Shown in pieces: positions 22,452 to 28,891 of a stretch of 28,891 bases of DNA. The translations under genes were made by a program, and so were the position numbers. Position 1 is the stretch's first letter, and each line of letters opens with the position of its first letter. Source of the stretch: ZC4RG25 sp041687075 (GTDB lineage: Bacteria > Pseudomonadota > Alphaproteobacteria > Rhizobiales > Hyphomicrobiaceae); contig JAWLCO010000047.1 of the NCBI GenBank assembly GCA_041687075.1, forward strand, positions 1-28,891, written 5' to 3'. The notes beneath the pieces were generated by a model that was given only the letters and a program-made list of their open reading frames with translations, was not told the DNA's origin and made no database searches.

Positions 22452-25400
22452 ATGCAGCCGAATGCGCAAACCGCGCTTCCTGTCGACAGCCTTTCCGCCG
22501 CGTTCGAGCACTCGATCACGTGGGAGGACGACATCTGGCGTGCCGACCCGGTCGACGTCGAACAGGTGCACCTCAAGGCGCGCCGCAAGTTCAACGACCT
22601 GCTGGAGGCGGTTACGTCCGCGCGCGGATCAAGCACGCAAGCGCGGATACTGCTGTTCCACGGCCAGTCGGGTGCCGGCAAGACGCATCTGCTGCGCGCG
22701 CTGAGGACGCAAGCGCACCGGAAAGGCAAGGCCTATTTCGGCTACGCGCAGATGACACCCGACGTGGCGAGCTATGCCGATTACTATCTCCGGCGTCTGA
22801 TTGCCTCGCTCGAAAAGCCCTACGATCCGGACAAGGGCGGCGAGAGCGCGCTCGCGCGGCTGACGCATCGGCTCGTCGCTTCGGCGGACGTCTCGGACAG
22901 CGACCTCAAGAAGCTGCGCGAGGCGAGCCTGGACGAGCTCGCATTGGGCAAGCTTATCCTGCGGGTTGCCGACGACATCATTTCCAGCCCGGCATTCGCC
23001 GATCAGGATCTGGACGTCAACGTCGTGCGGGCGCTGCTCTATATGCAGCGCTGCGATCCCCGCATCGACCAGCGTGTGCGCCAATACCTGCAGGGCCGCC
23101 AGCTCAACGAGCTGTCGCAAGCGGCGGTGGCAGCGCTGGATCCGAACAGTGGCGACGGCCGCGCCTTCGAGATCATCGAGGCGTTGGGCAAGCTGATGTG
23201 GACCGTCGACCAGGCGGCACTCGTCTTCTGCATCGATCAGGTCGAGGACCTGCGCTTCTTCGAGGACGCGGAGGAACGGTTTCAGAAGGCGGTGCGCGAC
23301 CTCATCCAGATCGCCAATCGTGTGCCGACGGCGATCATCGTCATCTCGTGCCTGGAGGATTTCTATGGCCAGGTGCGGGGCGTGCTCGCGCAGTCCTACA
23401 TAGATCGGATCGAGAAGGCCGGGCCGGTGGCCCTGCTGGAAACGCGCACGCCGGACGAGGCGCGCCTCATCATTGCCAAGCGGCTGGAGCACGAGGCTTC
23501 GATCCGGGCTGGTGGTCCGTCGTTTCCTGATCCGTCGGCGTTTTTCGGGCCGCAGTTCTTCGAGGAGTTCGGCGGGCTTTCCACCCGCCGGCTGCTGGAG
23601 CACGCGCAGAACCGGCTGCGCGCACAGCAGGCGGGCGGCCTCGACGACCCCGAGCCTGAAGAAGAGACGGCGGAGAAGGCAGGCTTCATCTCGACTCTCG
23701 CTGCCGCGCTGGGCTTTGCAGCGAGCAACGACGAGCCGATGGCCGAGTCCGCCGCCGTCAGTATCGACTATCGCGATCTCTGGCAGCGGTTCACGCAGGC
23801 TTCTGAAGCCGAGATTCCCTCCAACGATCAAGAGTTGATGGACGTGCTGGTCGCTGCGCTGGGGCTGGCGCGCGACGAGTGGAGCGATACCGTCCAGCTC
23901 CGCATCGATCGCCTCGAGGTGGCCGACGACGTCCCGGCCATCGACCTCGTGGTCACCCACGGCGGCGCGAACGGCAGCGGGCTGACGTTCGACTCACGGG
24001 TGTTTCTGTGTAACCGGCCGACCCAGGGTGGCGGCCTCAAGCGGCAGCTCGACAAGGTGCTGAGCCATATGGGCGGGCGCGCCTCCTTCATGCTGCGCGC
24101 AAGCGACTTCCCGCCCAACAGAAAGAACCAGACCGCGCAGGCATTCCGCAAGTTCCGGGACAGTGGCGGCCGTTCCCTGCTGGTGCCCATTCCGGACTGG
24201 GAGCGGATGCTGATGGTGCGGGAGTTCCACGCCCATCACCGCTACGATCCCGGATTCGGACGCTGGTTCGAGCAGGCGAAGCTTCTGTCGGGCATGATCC
24301 CGGTCGTGCAGCTCTTGCGGCTTGACCTTCTCGGCCGGCCTGCGGGCATTGCGCCGACGACCGCCGCTGTGCGTCCGGCAAGCAAGCCGAGCGTCGTCGA
24401 GCCGCAGCCCGCTGCCAATGGATCACTGGTCGAGCGTCTGGCCAAGCTCGACGAGAGCGGCACCGAGCCCGCCCCCGCGGCGTCCGCACCGTCAATTCCG
24501 CCGGTTACCGAAAAGCCGCCGCGCTCGACCTGGGCCGACTGGATCGGCTGGGGCTCGTCGGCGAGGGCCGAGCCGCTTCCGGCCAACGATGACCTGCTGC
24601 CGCTTTCCGTGATCCTCGACGAGGACGGAGGCGACGGGAAGAGCATCTATGCCGGGCGCGAGACCGGCAGCGCCAAGCCGGTGACGCTCAACCGCGACGT
24701 GCTGAAACGGCACGCGGCCGTGCTCGGCGGATCCGGTTCGGGCAAGACGACGCTGGCGCTGAGCCTCATCGAGCAGCTTCTGCTCAGCGGCATTCCCGCG
24801 GTGCTGCTCGACCGCAAGGGTGACCTGTGCAGCTACGCCAACCCGGACGTCTGGCGCACCAACGATGGTGAAATCCAGGAGCGCCGCGGCGAGCGTGAAA
24901 GGCTCGCCGAGGCCATCGACGTTGCCGTCTACACGCCCGGCAGAGCCTCCGGCCGGCCGATCTCGATCACGCTGCTGCCCACCGGCATCAGCGAGCTGCC
25001 CGAGCACGAGCAGCAGCTTCTGGCCAACCTGTCCGCCGCAGCGCTCGGCGACATGCTGCACCTCAAGAACTCGGCCACGCACCAGAAGCAGTCCGGCACG
25101 CTGTCGGTTGCCCTCAAGATCCTCGGCAGCCGGTCGCGTACGGAGGTGACGCTCAACGATCTCATCTATCTGCTCGAGGACGAGGACCCGGAGCTGACGG
25201 ATTTGACGCAGCGCATGGACCCCTCCGGCAAGATCCGGCGCGATCTCGTGGCCCAGCTCGATAGCCTCCGGCACCGCAATTCGGCGCTGTTCGAGGGTGG
25301 CGGCGAAAACCTGCGCATGGAATCACTGCTGGGGCTCGGGCCCTACGCGCGCCAGGGCCGCACGCGGCTGTCGATCATCTACACGGGCTTCCTCGGGGAT

Positions 25401-25925
25401 AACGAGAACATCCTGTTCTGGGTCGCCCAGTTCCTGTCGGAAGCCTTGCGTTTCTGCCAGCGCAACCCGAACGACGAGCTGCAGGCGGTCGTCATGTTCG
25501 ACGAGGCCGACCTCTACATCCCGGCCAACTCCAAACCGGCGACAGCCGAGCCGCTGCAGAGTCTTCTGAAACGGGCCCGCTCCGCCGGTCTCGGGCTGAT
25601 GCTGGCCACCCAGTCGCCGGGTGACCTCGACTACAAGAGCCGCGATCAGATCACTTCCTGGTTCATCGGCCGCGTTCGCGAGGATACGGCATTGCGCAAG
25701 CTGAAAGCGGCCTTCCAGAGCGAGAGCGGGCTCGATCCGGCAGCGGTGCTGCCCGGCCAGACCGTCGGCCAGTTCCATCTCGTGCAGGAAGGGCTGGTGC
25801 GCTCGCTCAAAGCGCAGCGTTCGCTCATCAATGCCGAGCAGGTACCGTTCGATCGCATCGAGCAGCTGGCGTTCGAGACCAAGGACCAGGACGTCAACCA
25901 GCTCCCGCTGTTCGAGCTGAAGTAG
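22452..25925 (+). CDS. Large protein with two P-loop ATPase units (AAA-like plus HerA/FtsK-like)
   Basis: This 1157-residue cytoplasmic protein has two complete ATPase units. The N-terminal unit, of AAA/ORC-like or STAND-like type, has Walker A GQSGAGKT at 71-78 and Walker B LVFCIDQVED with D262. A middle region (about 430-640) includes a conserved-looking fold with SRVFLCNRPTQGGGLK and HAHHRYDPGFGRWFEQ. An Ala/Pro linker follows (about 640-695). The C-terminal unit has GGSGSGKTT at 759-767, Walker B VVMFDEADLY with D1017 and E1018, a sensor-like MLATQSPGDLD and a possible arginine finger (GRVREDTALRK), all as in HerA/FtsK-type DNA translocases. It pairs with the winged-helix gene upstream. 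HerA-type ATPases serve DNA end processing and several phage defence systems, so DNA translocation or defence is plausible but unproven. I know no described system with this exact pair. Confidence 0.85.
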   Translation: MQPNAQTALPVDSLSAAFEHSITWEDDIWRADPVDVEQVHLKARRKFNDLLEAVTSARGSSTQARILLFHGQSGAGKTHLLRALRTQAHRKGKAYFGYAQMTPDVASYADYYLRRLIASLEKPYDPDKGGESALARLTHRLVASADVSDSDLKKLREASLDELALGKLILRVADDIISSPAFADQDLDVNVVRALLYMQRCDPRIDQRVRQYLQGRQLNELSQAAVAALDPNSGDGRAFEIIEALGKLMWTVDQAALVFCIDQVEDLRFFEDAEERFQKAVRDLIQIANRVPTAIIVISCLEDFYGQVRGVLAQSYIDRIEKAGPVALLETRTPDEARLIIAKRLEHEASIRAGGPSFPDPSAFFGPQFFEEFGGLSTRRLLEHAQNRLRAQQAGGLDDPEPEEETAEKAGFISTLAAALGFAASNDEPMAESAAVSIDYRDLWQRFTQASEAEIPSNDQELMDVLVAALGLARDEWSDTVQLRIDRLEVADDVPAIDLVVTHGGANGSGLTFDSRVFLCNRPTQGGGLKRQLDKVLSHMGGRASFMLRASDFPPNRKNQTAQAFRKFRDSGGRSLLVPIPDWERMLMVREFHAHHRYDPGFGRWFEQAKLLSGMIPVVQLLRLDLLGRPAGIAPTTAAVRPASKPSVVEPQPAANGSLVERLAKLDESGTEPAPAASAPSIPPVTEKPPRSTWADWIGWGSSARAEPLPANDDLLPLSVILDEDGGDGKSIYAGRETGSAKPVTLNRDVLKRHAAVLGGSGSGKTTLALSLIEQLLLSGIPAVLLDRKGDLCSYANPDVWRTNDGEIQERRGERERLAEAIDVAVYTPGRASGRPISITLLPTGISELPEHEQQLLANLSAAALGDMLHLKNSATHQKQSGTLSVALKILGSRSRTEVTLNDLIYLLEDEDPELTDLTQRMDPSGKIRRDLVAQLDSLRHRNSALFEGGGENLRMESLLGLGPYARQGRTRLSIIYTGFLGDNENILFWVAQFLSEALRFCQRNPNDELQAVVMFDEADLYIPANSKPATAEPLQSLLKRARSAGLGLMLATQSPGDLDYKSRDQITSWFIGRVREDTALRKLKAAFQSESGLDPAAVLPGQTVGQFHLVQEGLVRSLKAQRSLINAEQVPFDRIEQLAFETKDQDVNQLPLFELK

Positions 25926-26327
25926 GGGCCGGCCAGGCAGCGAGCCGAAGCAGCCGGGCCAGGCTCGCGGTGTTGCGCTTTTGTCGCAAGCCGGAGCGGC
26001 TCGTGGCGCGCGTCACGAGTTCTCAACAGGCAGAACGCTGCCGATGTCTTGTGATGAACAGCCTGCACACGTTTTGTTAAACCTGTGGACTCAAAATAGA
26101 AGTTGGCATTCTCCCGCGGAGATTGTGGGCCAGCTGCTGATATTTCAATAGAGTTTCAGCGAAGGTGCGGCAGGCCTGCAATTTTGTGGTGCATTGTTCT
26201 AGATTTGGGTGTATCCTGATCAAGTGTCGCGCACGAGTGTTGGGGGGCGGTTGCGGCACAAGAGGTGAGCTCGACGCAACAGGGGGATTTGCCATCGAGC
26301 GGCGTTGTTTGGTTGCGGGGTTGTGTG
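25926..26327. other. Non-coding stretch after the ATPase gene
   Basis: These 402 bases hold no gene I can support. A hairpin at 25940-25968 (GCGAGCC paired with GGCTCGC, 15-base loop) followed by a GTTGCGCTTTTG stretch may end the ATPase operon, but the T run is late and short. An AT-richer patch at about 26070-26105 contains TTGTTA (26074-26079) and could carry a promoter. A palindrome GCAGGCCTGC lies at 26170-26179. Confidence 0.35.
25940..25982 (+). terminator. Possible terminator of the ATPase operon
   Basis: A 7-bp stem (GCGAGCC with GGCTCGC) with a 15-base loop lies 15 bases after the ATPase stop codon. TTTT appears about ten bases after the stem. The loop size and distance make it a weak intrinsic terminator. 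Confidence 0.3.
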
Positions 26328-26420
26328 ATGACGGCGAAGCCGTTGCTTGTAATGTTGTTGGCCACCCTCCTGGGGCCTGCGATTGGCGTCGGTCTGTTCA
26401 TTCTGATCCAGACGCTTTGA
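26328..26420 (+). CDS. 30-residue hydrophobic membrane peptide
   Basis: A short frame from ATG 26328 to TGA 26420 encodes a peptide starting MTAKPLLVMLLATLLGP and ending with a hydrophobic run and QTL. One membrane helix covers about residues 5-27, with Lys4 near the N-terminus. A G-rich site (GCGGGG, 26315-26320) lies seven bases before the ATG; a GTG at 26325 is directly in front in the same frame. The size and composition resemble small accessory membrane proteins of respiratory complexes or transporters (CydX or YnhF-like in style), but no family is assigned. It stands alone 145 bases before moeA. The coding call rests on the ribosome binding site and the uniform hydrophobic pattern. Confidence 0.5.
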   Translation: MTAKPLLVMLLATLLGPAIGVGLFILIQTL

Positions 26421-26565
26421 AAGCGCTTTTGCGAGCCTTCATCTGCGCGCGCGGTGTGTTGGCCGAATTGTCGCCCGCCGCTTCTCCTCTTTATCATCCC
26501 GTCCTACTGTGAGCCCAGCGGATCAAGAGAGGCTTGCGCCTCCTGATTGCGGGATGGATTCCGAT

Positions 26566-27855
26566 ATGTCCGGCCAGGCACTCGATGACTGCTTCAGGCC
26601 CGCGCAGACGTTCATGCGTCATGCGGAAGCGATCGCGCTTTTGCGCGCGCGCATATCCCCCATCGCTGCATCCGAGCAGGTGTCCCTCGAGGACACGCTC
26701 GGCCGTATCATCGCGAGCCCCGTTGCCGCTCCGCGACCTGTTCCAGCGCACACCAACTCCGCTGTCGACGGCTATGCCTTCGCCTACGCAAGCTATGATC
26801 GCGAACATGGGGCCGCGTTCGAGGTAACGGCGCGAGCCGCTGCGGGACACGCCGTGACATCACCTCCGCCCCCGGGCACCGCCGTGCGCATCTTCACCGG
26901 GGCCGCGATGCCGCCGGGCTGCGATACGGTTGCCATGCAGGAGGATTGCGAGACGATCGAGCCTGGTGCCGAAGGCCCTGCCCGGGTCCGCATTCCCGGC
27001 GGGCTCAAGTCAGGCGCCAATGTGCGGCGCGCCGGTGAGGATGTGCCAGCCGGTGAGGTGCTGTTCACGCCGGGTCACGTCGTACGGCCGCAGGATCTTG
27101 CTGCACTCGCCTCGATCGGCCTCGACCAGGTGAACTGCTTCCAACGGCTGCGCCTTGCCATCGTCTCCACTGGCGACGAGCTGATCCGGCCAGGCACAGC
27201 AGAGCTGGTGCCGGGTCAGGTTTATGATGCCAATGCGCCGATGCTGGCCGGGCTTTCCACGCTGGCTGGCTGCGAGACGCAGGACCTCGGAATATGGCCC
27301 GATAATGCCGACGAGGTGAAGCAGCGGCTCGCCCGCGCGGCGGAAACGTTCGACATTATTCTGACCTCCGGTGGTGCCAGCCGGGGTGAGGAGGACCACA
27401 TGGGCGCCGCGCTCGCGGCGCTAGGCTCACGGCATTTCTGGCAACTCGCCATCAAGCCGGGGCGCCCCATGATGTTCGGTCAGATCGGCCGCAGCATCGT
27501 CGTCGGTCTGCCCGGCAACCCGGTGGCGGTTTTTGTCTGCTTTCTGATGTACGTGTGGCCGATGCTTCGCCGGCTGTCGGGTGCGCCCTGGCCGGAGCCG
27601 CGGCGGCTGCAGATGAAAGCGGCATTCGATTTCCCGAACCGCAAGGTCGGCCGGCGGGAGTTCTGGCGCGGCATGCTCGTCGAAACGGACGACGGCCTGG
27701 CTGTCGACAAGTTCCCTCGCGACGGCTCCGGCCTCATCACCGGCCTCAGGCTGGCCGATGGGCTGATCGATATTCCAGAGGACTATGCGGATGTGAAGCG
27801 CGGCGATACCGTCGCCTTCATTCCCTTCTCCGAATTCGGCATCATCGGCCGCTGA
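26566..27855 (+). CDS. moeA: Molybdopterin molybdenumtransferase MoeA
   Basis: This 429-residue cytoplasmic enzyme inserts molybdate into adenylated molybdopterin, the last step of molybdenum cofactor synthesis. Conserved MoeA motifs are present in order: NSAVDGYA (64-71, with D68), FTGAAMPPGCD (111-120 approximately), STGDEL (201-206), TSGGASRGEEDH (267-278), IKPGRPMMFG (296-305) and GLPGNPVA (314-321), followed by the C-terminal beta domain. The start is unclear: ATG 26566 has GGATGG about 8 bases upstream; ATG 26554 and GTG 26509 in the same frame are alternatives that add 4 or 19 residues. In related bacteria moeA often follows trpC and moaC; here those genes are absent and the gene stands alone. 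Confidence 0.93.
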   Translation: MSGQALDDCFRPAQTFMRHAEAIALLRARISPIAASEQVSLEDTLGRIIASPVAAPRPVPAHTNSAVDGYAFAYASYDREHGAAFEVTARAAAGHAVTSPPPPGTAVRIFTGAAMPPGCDTVAMQEDCETIEPGAEGPARVRIPGGLKSGANVRRAGEDVPAGEVLFTPGHVVRPQDLAALASIGLDQVNCFQRLRLAIVSTGDELIRPGTAELVPGQVYDANAPMLAGLSTLAGCETQDLGIWPDNADEVKQRLARAAETFDIILTSGGASRGEEDHMGAALAALGSRHFWQLAIKPGRPMMFGQIGRSIVVGLPGNPVAVFVCFLMYVWPMLRRLSGAPWPEPRRLQMKAAFDFPNRKVGRREFWRGMLVETDDGLAVDKFPRDGSGLITGLRLADGLIDIPEDYADVKRGDTVAFIPFSEFGIIGR

Positions 27856-28027
27856 TGGCAATGGCGTGACAGCGCTGTGGCCATCGTGTGCTGGGCGGCT
27901 CAGATGATCCACAGCTGAACCAACCGCTCATCAATCATTAACCGCGATCCCTCTTTAATCGTGGCCTGACAGCCCCGCAATCGGCGCCGCCGCCGGCGAT
28001 CCGGGTGAGCGCCAGAGAGGATCGCAC

Positions 28028-28645
28028 ATGTCCCGTCTCGTTGCACCTCAACCCCACCTCGTCAAACGCGAAGAGAAGGAACGTAAGCTCGAAAGCCTTC
28101 TCCTCGGGCAGATTGAAGAATTCGCTGAAAACGCCGCTCATGTCCCCGGCGAAATGAATTGCCTTCTGGTCGCCCGGTCCGCCGACAGTCCGGTGGCGAA
28201 GCTGGTTCTTTCTCATGGTGCGGCGGCCAGGCTGAGGCGCTTCTCCGTGCGCGCGATTTTCGCATTCCTGGGCACCGCCGAGACGGTCCGGATTGCCGAA
28301 GCCTGCCGCGCGTCCGAATGGGCACTGCAGGTGCGCTGGGCAAGGGACCTGCGCTTGCTCGAAGCTCATGAGCAACTTGTTATCGGCCCTGCCACGTGCT
28401 GGATGGGCGACAGCATGCGCCGCGATCCGCTGAGCCACGACGCATGCGAGCTTCATGCTCCGGATTGCCCCGAGGCGACACAGCGCGCCGTCCGTTACTT
28501 CGAACGTCTGTGGCAGGCGTCCGAGCCGGTTTTCGAGCGGCTGGGGTATGGTGCGGGCGAAACGTTCGACCCGGCGCTGGCGCAACCCATAAAGGCCATC
28601 CAGGCACACTTCGGCAGCAAGCACGGCCCGCGGACACCCGCCTGA
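28028..28645 (+). CDS. Conserved-looking protein of unknown function
   Basis: I do not recognise this 205-residue protein. It has no signal peptide or membrane helix. The N-terminus is charged and helical (VKREEKERKLESLLLGQIEEFAENAA), followed by a mixed alpha/beta region with CLLVARSADSPVAKLVLSHGAAARLRRFS, then WALQVRWARDLRLLEAHEQLVIG and a helical C-terminal part (RAVRYFERLWQASEPVFERLGYG). Two Cys and several His occur but form no known metal motif. The ATG at 28028 follows AGAGAGG seven bases upstream, a strong site, and codon use matches the neighbours, so the gene is real. A hairpin TCGGCGGA with TCCGCCGA (28663-28701) follows the stop without a T run. The stretch ahead (27856-28027) is A/T-rich around 27930-27960 and likely holds its promoter. 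Confidence 0.85.
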   Translation: MSRLVAPQPHLVKREEKERKLESLLLGQIEEFAENAAHVPGEMNCLLVARSADSPVAKLVLSHGAAARLRRFSVRAIFAFLGTAETVRIAEACRASEWALQVRWARDLRLLEAHEQLVIGPATCWMGDSMRRDPLSHDACELHAPDCPEATQRAVRYFERLWQASEPVFERLGYGAGETFDPALAQPIKAIQAHFGSKHGPRTPA

Positions 28646-28830
28646 GCCCGCCGTCAGAGCAGTCGGCGGAAACGAGCGGCAACGAGGGGCAAGTCCGCCG
28701 AACTCGGGATATCGCTCTGACCTTTGCCTCTGTTCGGTCGCGGCAACTTGAGCGAGTGTAAGGGTGCTGATCGTCCTCAGAAGCCGGTTCAGGCCGGCTG
28801 GGGCCAGTTGCCCGCGCGAAGGGATGTGCC

Positions 28831-28891
28831 ATGACCCGCAAGCTCAGCCTCGCTCTCCTCTTTTTCGTTCTTCTGCTGCCTGCGCATGCCA
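28831..28891 (+). CDS. Secreted protein, 5' end only
   Basis: An ATG at 28831 with AAGGGA (28819-28824) six bases upstream opens a frame that runs off the right end of the window. The 20 visible residues form a classic signal peptide: Arg and Lys at positions 3 and 4, a hydrophobic core LALLFFVLLL and a likely cleavage site after AHA. The mature protein lies outside the window, so the function cannot be judged. Too short to be more than a start, but the ribosome binding site and signal pattern are clear. Confidence 0.7.
   Translation, partial: MTRKLSLALLFFVLLLPAHA

Noticed and set aside
21266..25925. Assignment of the two-gene module to BREX, Dnd/Dpt, Ssp or Wadjet
   Set aside because: The hallmark partners (PglX/PglZ, DndABCD/DptFG, SspABCD, JetABD) are absent and the protein lengths and motifs do not match those systems.
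27906..27913. DnaA-box-like TCCACA sequence and thus a replication origin
   Set aside because: Only a single imperfect box is seen, with no cluster and no origin-associated genes.

Overview
The window is about 65% GC and reads as a chromosome segment of an alphaproteobacterium, most likely Hyphomicrobiales (Hyphomicrobium/Methylobacterium-like relatives). The main reasons are an ethylmalonyl-CoA mutase, a perfect CtrA-type site (TTAA-N7-TTAAC), a YrbL-free set of typical rhizobial envelope genes, and uniform GC-rich codon use. I see no insertion sequence, integrase, CRISPR array or rRNA. The taxon is an inference from gene content, not from a marker gene.

Layout. Positions 1-800 hold the start of a small charged protein gene leaving the window on the minus strand, a structured non-coding stretch, and a membrane-anchored Thr/Pro-rich mini protein. 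Positions 780-5350 hold an EamA-type exporter (minus), ethylmalonyl-CoA mutase (plus), an AI-2E/PerM-family permease (minus, stop codons 4 bases apart from the mutase) and a tRNA-Leu(CAA) with a clear promoter. Positions 5740-11010 hold a divergent catabolic-looking cluster: an acyl-CoA dehydrogenase on the minus strand faces a tightly coupled plus-strand operon of enoyl-CoA hydratase, shikimate-dehydrogenase-like protein, Gfo/Idh/MocA oxidoreductase and a DUF993 aldolase-like protein. Positions 11100-16730 hold an RND efflux adaptor and pump followed by a fosmidomycin-resistance-type MFS exporter. Positions 17080-20850 hold a penicillin-binding D,D-carboxypeptidase, an ArnT-like membrane glycosyltransferase and a CAP-domain lipoprotein (minus).

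Positions 21266-25925 hold a two-gene module that I cannot assign to a known system: a winged-helix-like protein and an 1157-residue protein carrying two separate P-loop ATPase units, the second of HerA/FtsK type. Its leader contains mutually exclusive hairpins ending in a T run, which looks like an attenuator, and a CtrA site lies in the shared divergent region. This is the best candidate for an undescribed system in the window; a role in DNA processing or defence is only inferred. Positions 26328-28891 hold a 30-residue membrane peptide, the molybdenum cofactor enzyme MoeA, a conserved-looking protein of unknown function and the signal peptide of a secreted protein cut by the window end.

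The second candidate for new biology is the 5.7-11.0 kb cluster. Overlapping start and stop codons show that the hydratase, two dehydrogenases and (13 bases or so later) the aldolase-like protein are made together. The shikimate-dehydrogenase-like enzyme has lost residues that normally bind shikimate and NADP, so the pathway substrate is probably not shikimate itself.
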